Shown: positions 1 through 9,959, counted from the first letter of the stretch. The stretch is DNA of 64,000 nt from Natronosalvus amylolyticus (GCF_024298845.1 NZ_CP101156.1:186001-250000); one strand, 5' to 3'. Numbers and translations: made by a program. Notes: generated from the letters alone by a model not told the origin.

Positions 1-12
1 ACTCGAGGACGA

Positions 13-699
13 TCACCGGCTACTCCCGTTGTGGGCGTGGGCGCGTGCGAATTTGGCCTCGATGTGTCTGAGATGTTCGCCGACGGTGCCTGTCGCGATA
101 TCGAGCGCCGCCGCCACTTCCGCCTGCGTGGTCTCTCGGGGAATCTCGTAGTAGCCCAGGCGAGTGGCAACGTCGAACACCTCCTGTTGTCGCTCGGTGA
201 GGCCGGCGTCGTGCGGTCTCGGGGTGAGGTCGTACTCACCGATTCGCTGGACCTCGAGGGTGATCTCTTCGGGGAGGATGGCGGCGGCCTGTTGAATCGC
301 GTCGCCCGTCCCGATGACGGTCAACTCGAACCCCCGGACACCGTGGGCCACCTCATCCCGGTAGCGGATCGGCCAGTCGAGCACGATGTCGTGGTCTTGA
401 AGGATCGACAACAGGTCGGCGACCAGTCCGACGTTGCGACACGTCACGTAAGCGACGCCGCGTTGGCCGCCCTCGTCACCGCTGACCCCGTATTCGAGGG
501 CGTGGCTCGAGTCTGCCAGTCGGTCTCGAACTCGATCCGGGTCGCCGCGGAACGTCAGCAGTTCGATGTACTCGCCGTCCCGAATTGGACTGAGGTAGCG
601 GATCGATTCCATCGAAACGTCGTCGATGCTGGCAAACAGTTCGTCGAGGGGGTGAATCGAGCCCGTTTTCCAGGTTAGCGTGACCGTAGCATATCGCAT
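13..699 (-). CDS. Bat/HTH_10-type transcriptional regulator
   Basis: Predicted cytoplasmic one-component regulator of the haloarchaeal bacterio-opsin-activator type, 228 aa. The last ~60 residues (from about 167) form an HTH_10 domain: they open with the family signature LTERQQEVF, then TQAEVAAALD and GTVGEHLRHIE as the helix-turn-helix. The first ~165 residues fit the Bat-associated sensor-like region; no ligand is evident. I start at the ATG at 697-699 because the in-frame extension upstream is Cys/Leu-rich and unlike the family. The gene is divergent from the P450 gene, with a 115-bp shared upstream region, so control of that gene is plausible but is inference. Confidence 0.85.
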   Translation of the reverse strand: MRYATVTLTWKTGSIHPLDELFASIDDVSMESIRYLSPIRDGEYIELLTFRGDPDRVRDRLADSSHALEYGVSGDEGGQRGVAYVTCRNVGLVADLLSILQDHDIVLDWPIRYRDEVAHGVRGFELTVIGTGDAIQQAAAILPEEITLEVQRIGEYDLTPRPHDAGLTERQQEVFDVATRLGYYEIPRETTQAEVAAALDIATGTVGEHLRHIEAKFARAHAHNGSSR

Positions 700-814
700 C
701 GTGTACTCGCCTCGCGCCAGGTTGGTCGCGTTGCACGCTATTTGATATCTGCACATAAGAATCCCGAGGATGCTCGGGAACAGGGATAGCGGCGTTCCGG
801 TTGTCATAGTGGGT

Positions 815-2155
815 ATGCGACTGACGCGTTCGACAGAGTCACGGCCACCCGGGCCCGACGGGTTGCCGCTCGTCGGTACCCAACTCTCGTTTCTTCGGGA
901 TCCCTACGGCTTCATGACCGAGACCGCCCGTGAATACGGCGACATCGTCTCCTGGAAGGATCCTGGAGGCTACGTCTATCAGCTGAATCACCCCGAGTAC
1001 ATCGAACAGGTTCTCGTCCAGAACAACCAGCACTACGTCAAAGGTGATCTGTTTCAGAACACGCTTCGGCCGATCACTGGCAACGGAATTTTGAACAGCG
1101 AAGGTGAGGTCTGGCGACGCAATCGGCATCTGATTCAACCGGCGTTCCATCCCGAACGAATCCGGGAGTACGCGACGATGATGACGGACTTTACCACCGA
1201 GACGATCGAGACGTGGGTCGACGGCGAGACCCGCCCGTTCCACGAGGAGATGTCGACGCTGACCTTAAAAATCGTGGCTCGAGCCCTCTTCGGCGTCGGT
1301 ATCGACGACCACGTCGACACGGTTGCGGCGGCCCTCGACGACTTCATGCTGGCCTCGGAGACGCTCTCGCACTACGTGCTGCCGCCGGGGATACCGACGC
1401 CGTCCCGTCGGCGAATCGCTCGCGCACGGGAGCGACTCGATGCACTCATATACGACATGATCGAGGATCGGCGGTCGAACCCGACCGATGGCGACGTCAT
1501 TTCGAAACTCCTCGAGGTCAGCGACGAGGGGGGAGCCACCCTCTCGGACGAACAGATCCGCGACGAGGTCGTGACGCTGTTGCTTGCCGGCCACGAGACG
1601 ACGGCGCTCGCCATGACCTTTAGCGCGTACCTGCTCTCGAAGCACTCGGCGGTCGAGGCGCGACTGGTCGAGGAACTCGAGACCGTTCTCGACGGGAGCC
1701 CGCCGACGATGGCCGACCTCGAGGATCTGGAGTACACCGAGCAGGTGGTCAAAGAATCGATGCGGCTGTATCCGCCGGTTCCGGCCATCGTTCGCGAACC
1801 CGTCAAACCGGATCTCATCGGCGGGTACGAGATCCCACCCGGTGTGACCGTGCAGATGCAACAGTGGGTCGTTCATCGCGACCCGCGCTGGTACGACGAC
1901 CCGCTCGCGTTCCGACCGGGACGCTGGACCGACGAGATGGAAGCCGAGTTACCGAAACTAGCGTACTTTCCGTTCGCGGCGGGTCCACGGCGCTGTATTG
2001 GTGATCGATTCGCGATGCTCGAGGCTCGATTGCTGCTGGCGACGATTTACCAGCGCTACCACCTCGAGTTGGTCCCCGGCACCGAACTCGACTTGATGGC
2101 CACGATCACCGCGCGCCCGAAGCACGAAATTCCGATGACGATCCGCGAACGATAG
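815..2155 (+). CDS. Cytochrome P450
   Basis: Soluble haem-thiolate mono-oxygenase of 446 aa, the usual length for class I prokaryotic P450s. The hallmarks appear in order: I-helix oxygen-activation motif AGHETT, K-helix ExxR within KESMRLYPP, and haem-binding loop [14 protein letters not shown] with the axial Cys at about 394. The N-terminus has a Pro-rich leader ([12 protein letters not shown]) and no membrane anchor. It needs an external ferredoxin and reductase; none is encoded nearby, and the substrate cannot be inferred. The start is the ATG at 815; an upstream in-frame ATG at 770 would add 15 unconserved residues. It is divergent from the Bat-type regulator. Confidence 0.93.
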   Translation: MRLTRSTESRPPGPDGLPLVGTQLSFLRDPYGFMTETAREYGDIVSWKDPGGYVYQLNHPEYIEQVLVQNNQHYVKGDLFQNTLRPITGNGILNSEGEVWRRNRHLIQPAFHPERIREYATMMTDFTTETIETWVDGETRPFHEEMSTLTLKIVARALFGVGIDDHVDTVAAALDDFMLASETLSHYVLPPGIPTPSRRRIARARERLDALIYDMIEDRRSNPTDGDVISKLLEVSDEGGATLSDEQIRDEVVTLLLAGHETTALAMTFSAYLLSKHSAVEARLVEELETVLDGSPPTMADLEDLEYTEQVVKESMRLYPPVPAIVREPVKPDLIGGYEIPPGVTVQMQQWVVHRDPRWYDDPLAFRPGRWTDEMEAELPKLAYFPFAAGPRRCIGDRFAMLEARLLLATIYQRYHLELVPGTELDLMATITARPKHEIPMTIRER

Positions 2156-2340
2156 CCATAGCGATTCACGACACTATCGAGGTCAGTGACTGGAGACGGT
2201 ACCGCTCGAGTGTCTCAGGACTTCCAGGAACGAAAGTAGGTTGCACCGTCGCCACCAGCTGTCGCAGTCGCTATTGGTCGCGGTCGCTGTGTGCCGCAGT
2301 CGCTGACGGTTCAGCCGCCATCGGTACCATCGCTGACGGT

Positions 2341-2847
2341 TCAGCCGCTATCGGTACCGTCGCTGTCGGCGTCTCCCTCCCAGTAGTCGACATCGTCTTC
2401 GATACGGTAGTAGCCGTGAACCGATCGGTCACCCGTTCCACCGGGTGGCGTGTCCGCGAAGACACCGACTTTCTCCATCTCCGGGTACACCGTTATATCC
2501 GGTTCGTTCATCGTCGAAAGCATGAGATATCGTACTGGTTCGTCGCTCTCGTTCACGACCTGATGGCCGCCGCCTTCGTTCGTCGGAAACGAGACGAAGT
2601 CGCCAGCCTCGAGGGAAACAGTGCCATCGTCACACCGAAGCGTTCCGGATCCCGACAGAACGTACAGCGCTTCCTCGTTGCCGACGTGGTAGTGATACGG
2701 CCACGACCGTTCTCCTGGCGGAAGTTCGTAGAGGCTACAGCCCAGGTCCTCGGCTTCGGTGGCGTTCGAGAGCTGTTTTCGTCGAAATCGATTCCGTTCG
2801 CGGTCGTTCTCACGCCACTCGAGGTCGCCTTCGTTGATTCGGTTCAT
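2341..2847 (-). CDS. Cupin-domain protein
   Basis: Single-domain cupin of 168 aa. Cupin motif 1 is visible as [17 protein letters not shown] (two His and a Glu as metal ligands) and motif 2 as [14 protein letters not shown] (fourth His), so a bound divalent metal is likely. Small haloarchaeal cupins of this kind are sugar-phosphate isomerase-like or metal-dependent binding proteins; the substrate is unknown. The acidic tail ([12 protein letters not shown]) is typical of halophile proteins. I start at the ATG at 2845-2847 just before the conserved part; the frame stays open far upstream only because it is antisense to aspS. It is divergent from aspS. Confidence 0.8.
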   Translation of the reverse strand: MNRINEGDLEWRENDRERNRFRRKQLSNATEAEDLGCSLYELPPGERSWPYHYHVGNEEALYVLSGSGTLRCDDGTVSLEAGDFVSFPTNEGGGHQVVNESDEPVRYLMLSTMNEPDITVYPEMEKVGVFADTPPGGTGDRSVHGYYRIEDDVDYWEGDADSDGTDSG

Positions 2848-2909
2848 ATCTCTGGAGTGCGACACGTTCGCACAAAGTCGTTCCGGCAGGATCGAACGAG
2901 AAAGATTGT

Positions 2910-2917
2910 GCTTAAGT
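2910..2917 (+). promoter_or_regulatory. TATA-like box of aspS
   Basis: GCTTAAGT lies 23 nt before the aspS ATG, the spacing expected for an archaeal leaderless or near-leaderless transcript. A GGAGGT directly abuts the start codon, which is too close for ordinary Shine-Dalgarno pairing. Confidence 0.5.
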
Positions 2918-2940
2918 TCGGGCTGACTCAATCGGGAGGT

Positions 2941-4245
2941 ATGCAGAACCGAACCTACACGGCTGACGCCGAGCCGGGCGACCACGTGACGGTCGCTGGC
3001 TGGGTCCACGAGGTGCGAGACCTCGGCGGTATCGCCTTCCTGATTCTCCGAGACACGTCGGGCAAGATCCAGATCAAATTCGAGAAAGACGAGATGGACG
3101 AGGAACTCGTCGACACGGGACTGGGCGTCGCTCGCGAGTCGGTCATCACCGTCACCGGTGCGGTCGACGAGGAGCCACGCGCACCGACGGGTGTCGAAAT
3201 CACGCCCGAGGAGCTCGAGGTCGTCGCGCCGGCGGACCCACAGCTGCCACTCGACCCCTCCGAAAAGGTCGACGCGGAGCTCTCGACGCGACTCGACAAC
3301 CGGACCCTCGATCTGCGCAAAGACGAGGTGCAGGCGATTTTCGAGATCCGCGCCGAAATCCTTCGCGCCACGCGCGATCACTTCCGAAAGGTCGGCTGTA
3401 CGGAGATTACGACGCCGAAAATCGTCGCCACCGGGACCGAAGGCGGGACGGAGCTGTTCCCGATCACCTACTTCGGCGAGGAAGCGTTCATGAACCAGAG
3501 TCCACAGCTGTTCAAACAGCTCATGGCCGGCTCGAACCTCGAGGAGGTTTTCGAAATCGGCCCAATTTTCCGTGCCGAAGAGCACAACACGCCACGTCAC
3601 CTGAACGAGGCGACCTCGATCGACTACGAGGGCGCGTTCTGTGACCACCACGACGCGATGGACGTCGTCGAGGGCGTGGTCAAAGCGGCTTACGAAGCCG
3701 TCGCCGAGAACTGTGCGGACCAACTCGAGACGCTCGGCATCGCCGAGGAGTTCGACTTGCCGGATGGCGACTTCCCACGGCTCTCTTACGAGGAAGCCAT
3801 CGAACGCATCAACGCGACGGGCGAACTCGACGAACAGCTCGTCTGGGGTGACGACCTGCCGACCGAAGGCGAGAAGGCCCTCGGTGCGGACGTCGGCGGC
3901 CACTACTTCATCACCGACTGGCCGAGCGAGATCAAACCGTTCTACATCATGGACCACGAGGACGACGAGCAGCTGTCGACGGGCTTCGACCTGATGCACC
4001 CCGAGATGGAGCTGGTGTCGGGCGGCCAGCGTGAACACCGCTACGACGAACTCGTGGCCGGATTCGAACAGCAAGGACTCGACCCGGACCAGTTCGAGTA
4101 CTACACGAAGATGTTCAAATACGGTATGCCACCACACGCCGGTTTCGGACTCGGTGGGGAGCGACTCGTCATGACGATGCTCGAGTTGGAGAACATTCGA
4201 GAGGCTGTATTGTTCCCACGAGATCGTCAACGTCTGAGTCCTTGA
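2941..4245 (+). CDS. aspS: Aspartyl-tRNA synthetase (archaeal type)
   Basis: Class IIb synthetase of 434 aa, charging tRNA-Asp with aspartate; archaeal forms may be non-discriminating and also charge tRNA-Asn. The N-terminal OB-fold anticodon-binding domain ([18 protein letters not shown]) precedes the class II core: motif 2 region with [14 protein letters not shown], and motif 3 with [11 protein letters not shown] near the C-terminus, ending in the usual [11 protein letters not shown]. The start is the ATG at 2941, matching the archaeal family; the longer open frame upstream is antisense to the cupin gene. The last ~30 bp are part of a sequence duplicated about 150 bp downstream. Confidence 0.97.
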   Translation: MQNRTYTADAEPGDHVTVAGWVHEVRDLGGIAFLILRDTSGKIQIKFEKDEMDEELVDTGLGVARESVITVTGAVDEEPRAPTGVEITPEELEVVAPADPQLPLDPSEKVDAELSTRLDNRTLDLRKDEVQAIFEIRAEILRATRDHFRKVGCTEITTPKIVATGTEGGTELFPITYFGEEAFMNQSPQLFKQLMAGSNLEEVFEIGPIFRAEEHNTPRHLNEATSIDYEGAFCDHHDAMDVVEGVVKAAYEAVAENCADQLETLGIAEEFDLPDGDFPRLSYEEAIERINATGELDEQLVWGDDLPTEGEKALGADVGGHYFITDWPSEIKPFYIMDHEDDEQLSTGFDLMHPEMELVSGGQREHRYDELVAGFEQQGLDPDQFEYYTKMFKYGMPPHAGFGLGGERLVMTMLELENIREAVLFPRDRQRLSP

Positions 4246-4528
4246 CGAAGACGTTGAGAGGCAGCGAGACGAGTTTGCGAGTCTTGCCGAATCGGCAGCG
4301 GCTGAGCCCGTGAGGCGAAGTCTCTGGGAGCGCGTGGAAACCACGAGCGCGTAGCGCGAGTGCGTTTCCGCGAGATCGTCAACGTTTGAGTACTCCGTCA
4401 AGCGTTGCCGTGTAAACCGAACCCATCGGTTCGGCTTACATACGCAGGCTTGACGAACCACTGAATCCTTGACGAAGACGTTGAGAGGCAGCGAGACGAG
4501 TGTTGCGAGTTTCGCCGGACCGGCAGCG
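4219..4528. repeat. Duplicated aspS 3' end segment
   Basis: The stretch at 4219-4306 (from the last codons of aspS onward) recurs at 4371-4528. It includes a perfect 35-bp direct repeat (4239-4273 and 4466-4500, starting TCCTTGACGAAGACGTTGAG) and a diverged continuation around GGCAGCG. The second copy is split by a 75-bp palindromic insert (4391-4465). No gene is evident in 4246-4667. Confidence 0.85.
4391..4465. mobile_element. MITE-like palindromic element, family 2, copy 1
   Basis: A 75-bp imperfect palindrome. The ends are TACTCCGTCAAGC and GCTTGACGAACCACT, and the centre is CGTGTAAACCGAACC / GGTTCGGCTTACATACG. It interrupts the second copy of the aspS-end duplication, whose first copy shows the uninterrupted sequence. 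Flanks TGAG (left) and TGAA (right) could be a decayed 4-bp target duplication. Related copies lie at about 23522 and 62716. Confidence 0.6.
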
Positions 4529-4667
4529 TCTGTCTCCGTACGGTGATGTCTGAACACTCGAGCGGCGTCTCGAACTGGGCGAGCGACGCCAGGGAACGGT
4601 TTGAAGGCGGACACTTCCGTACGAACGGGTATGGTGCTGGAACGGAGCGCGTTGCCGGTGGTCGGCG

Positions 4668-5084
4668 ATGAGTGACGAAGGAGAGACACCGCTCGAGCAG
4701 ATCGCCGCCGGCGTGACGATAGGGGCGATTCTCGCGGTCGCGTTTGGCTTGCTTGCCCTCGGTGTCTCGTGGTTCTGGATCGTGTTTCCGATCGGCTTTG
4801 CAGGCGTTCTACCGGCGGTGATGGGACTCGTCAAACTCTACGAGCGACGTCAGGAACAGGAAGCTCCTGAAGAAGATGAAGACCCACTCGAGGCACTGCG
4901 CGAGCGGTACGCTCGCGGCGAACTCAGCGATGCGGAATTCGAGCGAAAACTCGACCGATTACTCGAGACGGAGTCGCCCGCTGATGCGCGACGCTTCGAG
5001 GGGCTGAACGGAGACGAAAAGGGGTTCGAAGACGAACGAGACTCGACCGAGTCGACCGAAGAACTGGACAAGAATCTCGAGTGA
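4668..5084 (+). CDS. SHOCT-domain membrane protein
   Basis: Small membrane protein of 138 aa with two adjacent hydrophobic helices (about residues 15-35 and 36-57) and a charged cytoplasmic tail. The tail has a SHOCT motif (DPLEALRERYARGELSDAEFERKLDRLL, residues about 70-97), a short C-terminal module often found on membrane and stress-related proteins and thought to mediate oligomerisation. The rest of the tail is Glu/Asp-rich. It lies just upstream of pantoate kinase on the same strand, with a 93-bp gap. Function unknown. Confidence 0.75.
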   Translation: MSDEGETPLEQIAAGVTIGAILAVAFGLLALGVSWFWIVFPIGFAGVLPAVMGLVKLYERRQEQEAPEEDEDPLEALRERYARGELSDAEFERKLDRLLETESPADARRFEGLNGDEKGFEDERDSTESTEELDKNLE

Positions 5085-5177
5085 GCGTGTATCAGCGCCG
5101 TCCAGTCACTCGAGTGAGCGTCCGACGTGCTGTCGAAATCTTCAACGTTATAACCGCCGCGGCGAAAGCACGGCCGT

Positions 5178-6005
5178 ATGCGCGAGGAGGCGACGGCGTT
5201 CGTACCGGGTCACATCACGGGCTTTTTCAGTGCCCACCCGGACGACGATCCGACGAAAGCAGGGTCGCGGGGGGCAGGACTGACGCTGACCGATGGCGTC
5301 GAAGTAACGGTCACGCCAGCCGACGAGCCACAGATCGTTCTCGACGGCGAACCGGCCGCAATCGAACCCGTCGCAACCGTTCTCGAGACGCTCGAGGCTC
5401 CCGCTCGCGTCGAGGCCGAAACTTCCGTCCCGATCGGGGCGGGGTTCGGCGTCTCGGGCGCAGCGGCTCTGGGGACGGCGCTGGCGACGAACCTGGTGTA
5501 CGATCGGAAACTATCCTACAACGAACTGGTGACGATTGCCCACGGGGCGGACGTGCAGGCAGGGACTGGGTTGGGTGACGTGGTCGCACAGGCCAGTGGC
5601 GGAATTCCGATCCGGCTCGAGCCCGGCGCACCCGGGCACAACCTGCTGGATGGGATTCCCGCTCGAGCGCGCGTGGAGTACGTCTCGTTCGGACAGCTGT
5701 CGACGGCAGAAATCATCACGGGTGACACGGCTCAGTTGAGTGCGGCCGGAAAGGAAGCCCTGTCACTGGTCGTCAAGGAACCAACGCTGTTGTCGTTTAT
5801 GTACGCGTCCCGTCGATTCGCTCGCGAAGCCGAGTTGCTGACCGAAGATGTGCAGCACGCGATCCAGGACGTTGCGTCGGTCGATGGACAGGCGTCGATG
5901 GCGATGCTCGGGAACACAGTGTTCGCGCTCGGGACCGGGTTATCGGATGCTGGCTACGAGCCGTCGATCTGTGCCACGCACCCGGCCGGAGCCATGCTCA
6001 AGTAA
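5178..6005 (+). CDS. Pantoate kinase (archaeal CoA biosynthesis)
   Basis: GHMP-superfamily kinase of 275 aa that phosphorylates pantoate to 4-phosphopantoate, the archaeal route into coenzyme A. The GHMP phosphate-binding loop is visible as PIGAGFGVSGAAALGTAL (about residues 76-93), with the early FVPGHITGFFSAH motif typical of pantoate kinase and the GLGDVVAQASGG segment. Length fits the family. Its partner enzyme, phosphopantothenate synthetase, is encoded at 9151-9927 on the same strand, separated by the long DUF1508 gene. The ATG start directly precedes the conserved N-terminus. Confidence 0.93.
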   Translation: MREEATAFVPGHITGFFSAHPDDDPTKAGSRGAGLTLTDGVEVTVTPADEPQIVLDGEPAAIEPVATVLETLEAPARVEAETSVPIGAGFGVSGAAALGTALATNLVYDRKLSYNELVTIAHGADVQAGTGLGDVVAQASGGIPIRLEPGAPGHNLLDGIPARARVEYVSFGQLSTAEIITGDTAQLSAAGKEALSLVVKEPTLLSFMYASRRFAREAELLTEDVQHAIQDVASVDGQASMAMLGNTVFALGTGLSDAGYEPSICATHPAGAMLK

Positions 6006-6178
6006 GTGTTCGGTTGCTGGAAACTCGAGCGGGGTGAGATTGCGCCCTCAAATCGGTCATTCCGGGACTGTATCTGTTGTGTCGCCTAAATTGAGGTGAA
6101 GATCGGCACTTTACATCCGCCAATTACGGATACAATTCAGTCGAAACTCGTGTCAATTACACCGAGTGTAGCCAGAAG

Positions 6179-6185
6179 TTTATTA
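6179..6185 (+). promoter_or_regulatory. TATA-like box of the DUF1508 gene
   Basis: TTTATTA lies 33 nt before the ATG at 6219 and only 15 nt before an alternative ATG at 6201. This spacing favours 6219 as the start. Confidence 0.45.
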
Positions 6186-6218
6186 TGGTGGGATTCAGTG
6201 ATGCACTCGAGTTCCCGA

Positions 6219-9092
6219 ATGTCCACACTCAGTGACTTTCACCAGAACCTGTTTCGATTGTACGAACACTACGTCGGCGAACCGGATTCGAAAAAAGACG
6301 TATACGGCTACTGGGTTTTCATCGTGGGGTATCTGATCGGGGCAGCGGGGGTTTTTACGTTTATCATCGGTTACGCGGGAGATACCGGCTCGTTCCTGTT
6401 GATTCGCGTGTCAGGTGTCTCAGCAGCGGCCGGACTTTCACTCTGTCTGTTCGGTATCGTCCTGATGTTACCCGTCCGAAAACGAGCCATCTGGGCGAGT
6501 GGCGTCGGTCTCCTGATCGCACTCGTCGGTGTTGGCTCCTTCGGCGTCGTCTACCCCAGTGACTGGCGTGGATACGGTGCCGACTACAGCGTCGAAGTCA
6601 TCGCGATTTACGCAACCGGTGTCGCCATCATCGCCGGTGTCACGGCGCTCGTTCCGGTCGTAACCGGGCGCAAAGGGATGTTCGTCGAGGAGGAAGGCGC
6701 GACTGAGGATCCCGAAATCCTTACCGGTGATTCCCTCGAGGCTGCCCAGTTCGCCGTCTTTCGCGACGGCGAGGGTGACTGGAAATGGCACATTCTGCAC
6801 CTCGAGGCCCTGGCCGAAAGCGAGAGTACGACAGTGACACGCCCGGAAACCGAAGCCAGTATTGAGGAGGTCAAAACACAGATCGGGTCAGCCGGACTGA
6901 TGGAGTTGACGACCTCGGCGTTCCGTCTCCACCAGGATCGCAACGGCACCTGGCAGTGGACGCTCGCTCGAGACGATGGCAGCGTCGTCGGGACCTGTGC
7001 GAGTGAGTTCACGGAGCGAGACGATGCCGAGGGGTCCGTGAGTTTCCTGAAAGACCGTGGGCCGACCGCTGACGTCATCGAAATCGATGGAGCGGCGTTT
7101 ACGTACCACGAAGAGCGCGATCAGTGGCACTGGCAGTTGCTCGATGCCGACCGGCGGGCGCTTGCCTCGAGCGAGCGCGGCTACGGGACCATGGAGGCGG
7201 CCGAGGAAGCCGCCCAGACGTTTGCCCAGCGGTTCGACCGGGCGCGCCTGCTCGACATCGAGATGTTCGGCGTGGAGTTGCGAGAAGCCGACGATGGGTG
7301 GGACTGGCGATTCGTCGACACCGATGACGAGGAGTTGGCAACCAGCGCCGAAGCGTACGATCACAAGCGAGATGCCGAAGAAGCCGCCGAATCGTTGCTC
7401 GCCCAACTCGAGTCGGCGTCGATCACCGTTGCGAGCGAACCGACGTACGAACTGTACCAGTCCGACTCGGGATGGCACTGGCGGCTGGTCGATGGGAACG
7501 AACACGTCGTCGCACGGGCACCGGAAGCCTCCGATGCCCACGCCAGTGCAGAGCAAGAAACCGAACAGTTTGCTGCACACGTCGAACAGGCCACGGTTGT
7601 CGAAATCGACGAGGCCGAGTACGAGGTGTATCCGACACCGCGCGAAGCGGCCACGGATGGTGGCGAACTCAAACCGGTGACCGTCGAAGAGGACGACAGT
7701 TCAGCTGACGAAGACGCCATCACCGACGACTGGCACTGGCGACTGGTCACGGAAGACCGGGAGGTCATCGCCGCCAGCACGGACCCACACTTCGACGAGG
7801 AGGCTGCCGAGGACGCAATCGAACGCGTTCGAGAGCAGGCGAGTGAAGCCGACCTGATCGAGTTCGAATCCTCTGCGTTCCAGGTCTACGAAGCGGACTC
7901 CGGTGAGTGGCGCTGGCGATTGATCGACGAAGACGGCACGGTCCTCGCCGATTCAGGCGAAGAGCACACCTCTCGGGGGGACGCTGCGGAAGCGATGATG
8001 ACGCTCAAAGAGCAGGCCCCTGAAGCGGAACTGCTCGAGATCGATACGGCGGCGTTCGAAATCTTCGTCGACGAGAACGACGAGTGGGGCTGGCGGCTGA
8101 TCGACGAAGCCGGCAAACTGGTTGCCGAAGATCCGAACACCCATCCGACGCGGGCCGCCGCAAAATCCGCGATGGAGCGACTGCTCTCGCATCTCGGCTC
8201 GAGTATTCGAACGATGGAAGCGGCTATCTTCCAGACGTACGTAGATCAGGACTGGCACTGGCGATTCGTCCTGCCGACGGGTGAAACGGTTGCTACCGAC
8301 GCGGCGAGCGCATCGACGCGGGACGAAATCGAAACGAGCATCGAAAGCCTCCGGGACGATGCAGCAGGTGGCGAGATCTGTACGGTTGGCGACGTCATGA
8401 TCCAGTTGTACGGTAGTGGAAAGGGCGACTGGCGCTGGCAATTACTCGACCGAGACCGAGGGGTGATCGCCGATGCGAGTACGTCCGACCAGTCACGACA
8501 GGCAGTCACGGCAACGGTCGAGAACCTCAAACGGTACGCCGGTGATGCGCCGATTTTCACCATCGACGACGCGGCGATTCGAATCGATCGCGGAGACAGG
8601 TGGACCTGGCAACTGATCGACGATGAACGGTCGATCCTCGCGAGTGCTACCGAAGAGCAGTCCTCGAAAGCAGATGTGTTGGCACTGGTCGAAGACGTCC
8701 GCCAGCTCGCCCCGATCGCCGGCCGCGTCGATTTCGACGTCGCATCCTTCGAACTGTACGCCGGCGAAGACGACCGCTGGTACTGGCGACTCATCGACGA
8801 AAACGGGCGGACGGTTGCCACGGGAACGGAAGGCTACACCTCGAGTGAGGCCGCAAGAGAGGCGCTCGATAACGTGCGTGAACTGATCGAAAACGCCAGC
8901 ATCCTCGAAATCGATAGCGTCTCGTTCGAACTCCACCGAAGCGACGACGGCTGGGTCTGGCGATTGATCGACAAGTACGGTGACGTCCTCGCAGAGAGCA
9001 CACAGAGTTACGAACACCGAACGGACGCCAGAGAGGCCATGGTCGCGGTCAAACGCCACGCCCCCGGCGGCTGGATTACGTTCACCGAGTGA
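6219..9092 (+). CDS. Multi-repeat DUF1508 (YegP-like) membrane protein
   Basis: A 957-aa protein with four hydrophobic segments in the first ~150 residues (about 28-50, 57-81, 87-107 and 127-147), followed by a long soluble region. That region holds 13 copies of a ~60-residue unit of the DUF1508/YegP type. Each unit carries a WxW core (for example WHWRLVD, WRWRLID, WYWRLID), a VxAxS turn, an Ala-rich helix and a hydrophobic strand. Bacterial YegP proteins have two units, so 13 is unusual. The repeats probably form a string of small alpha/beta modules facing the cytoplasm. The start at 6219 is set by the TATA spacing; in-frame ATGs at 6201 and earlier are possible. Function unknown. Confidence 0.85.
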   Translation: MSTLSDFHQNLFRLYEHYVGEPDSKKDVYGYWVFIVGYLIGAAGVFTFIIGYAGDTGSFLLIRVSGVSAAAGLSLCLFGIVLMLPVRKRAIWASGVGLLIALVGVGSFGVVYPSDWRGYGADYSVEVIAIYATGVAIIAGVTALVPVVTGRKGMFVEEEGATEDPEILTGDSLEAAQFAVFRDGEGDWKWHILHLEALAESESTTVTRPETEASIEEVKTQIGSAGLMELTTSAFRLHQDRNGTWQWTLARDDGSVVGTCASEFTERDDAEGSVSFLKDRGPTADVIEIDGAAFTYHEERDQWHWQLLDADRRALASSERGYGTMEAAEEAAQTFAQRFDRARLLDIEMFGVELREADDGWDWRFVDTDDEELATSAEAYDHKRDAEEAAESLLAQLESASITVASEPTYELYQSDSGWHWRLVDGNEHVVARAPEASDAHASAEQETEQFAAHVEQATVVEIDEAEYEVYPTPREAATDGGELKPVTVEEDDSSADEDAITDDWHWRLVTEDREVIAASTDPHFDEEAAEDAIERVREQASEADLIEFESSAFQVYEADSGEWRWRLIDEDGTVLADSGEEHTSRGDAAEAMMTLKEQAPEAELLEIDTAAFEIFVDENDEWGWRLIDEAGKLVAEDPNTHPTRAAAKSAMERLLSHLGSSIRTMEAAIFQTYVDQDWHWRFVLPTGETVATDAASASTRDEIETSIESLRDDAAGGEICTVGDVMIQLYGSGKGDWRWQLLDRDRGVIADASTSDQSRQAVTATVENLKRYAGDAPIFTIDDAAIRIDRGDRWTWQLIDDERSILASATEEQSSKADVLALVEDVRQLAPIAGRVDFDVASFELYAGEDDRWYWRLIDENGRTVATGTEGYTSSEAAREALDNVRELIENASILEIDSVSFELHRSDDGWVWRLIDKYGDVLAESTQSYEHRTDAREAMVAVKRHAPGGWITFTE

Positions 9093-9120
9093 GAATCGTG
9101 ATCTCGAGATAATCGGACTG

Positions 9121-9129
9121 TTTTTTATC
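9121..9129 (+). promoter_or_regulatory. TATA-like box of phosphopantothenate synthetase
   Basis: TTTTTTATC lies 21 nt before the GTG start at 9151, so the gene probably has its own leaderless promoter although it follows the DUF1508 gene closely. Confidence 0.5.
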
Positions 9130-9150
9130 GGCCGTTTCCACGTTCTTACC

Positions 9151-9927
9151 GTGAGCGATCACGAGACCGTCCCCGCAGCAGTCGAACACGAAGACGAGAT
9201 TCCCCTCGATCATCCGCGATACACCGATCTGGTCACGCGCCATCGGATCGAGCGCGGCGTCGAGAAGGGAATTACGCATCTGCAGGGAATGCACGCGGAG
9301 GGTCGAGGCAGCGCGTTCGATTACTTACTGGGCGAAGAGACGACTGAAACCGCCGACGAAGCTGAGCGAGCCGCAGCAGCACACCTGCTGTCTGCGGACC
9401 AGCCAGTGCTCTCGATCAACGGCAACGTGGCGGCACTCGTGCCCGGCGAGATGGTCGAACTCGCGGCCGAAGTCGATGCCGACCTCGAGATTAACCTGTT
9501 CAATCGGACGCCAGAGCGTATCGGCGCTATCGAGTCACACCTGCGAGAACACGGGGCGACTGCGGTAAAAGGCCTCGAGGCCGATGCGCGAATCCCGAAT
9601 CTCGATCACGAACGCTCGAAAGTCGACGCCGAGGGGATTTATAGCGCTGACGTGGTGTTGGTTCCGCTCGAGGACGGCGACCGCGCTGAGGCGCTCGAGG
9701 CCATGGGTAAAACCGAAATCGTGATCGATCTGAACCCGTTATCGCGCTCGCCACAGGTGGCAGACGTTCCGGTCGTCGACAACATCGTTCGAGCGATCCC
9801 GAACATGACGGCCCACGCCCGAGCGCTTCAGGACGCGTCTGAGGCGGAACTCGAGGGGATTATCGACGCGTTCGATCGGGAGCGGGCACTCGAAGCGGCA
9901 GAGTCACGGATTCGAAACGGGCTCTAA
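9151..9927 (+). CDS. 4-phosphopantoate--beta-alanine ligase (phosphopantothenate synthetase)
   Basis: A 258-aa member of the archaeal DUF137 family, which condenses 4-phosphopantoate with beta-alanine using ATP to form 4'-phosphopantothenate. Family features include HPRYTDLVTRHRIERGVEKG near the N-terminus, INGNVAALVPGEMV, INLFNRTPERI, and the C-terminal DLNPLSRSPQVADVPVVDN and RAIPNMTAHA segments. The start is GTG at 9151: it gives a family-length N-terminus and fits the TATA spacing. With pantoate kinase at 5178 it completes the archaeal branch from pantoate to phosphopantothenate. A large hairpin follows the stop. Confidence 0.95.
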   Translation: MSDHETVPAAVEHEDEIPLDHPRYTDLVTRHRIERGVEKGITHLQGMHAEGRGSAFDYLLGEETTETADEAERAAAAHLLSADQPVLSINGNVAALVPGEMVELAAEVDADLEINLFNRTPERIGAIESHLREHGATAVKGLEADARIPNLDHERSKVDAEGIYSADVVLVPLEDGDRAEALEAMGKTEIVIDLNPLSRSPQVADVPVVDNIVRAIPNMTAHARALQDASEAELEGIIDAFDRERALEAAESRIRNGL

Positions 9928-9959
9928 AGTCTATCGAGAGTGGAACGACTGTCTCTAGT

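Noticed and set aside
2416-2940. Open frame extending aspS upstream
   Set aside because: It is antisense to the cupin gene, and a good TATA-like box and conserved N-terminus mark 2941 as the start.
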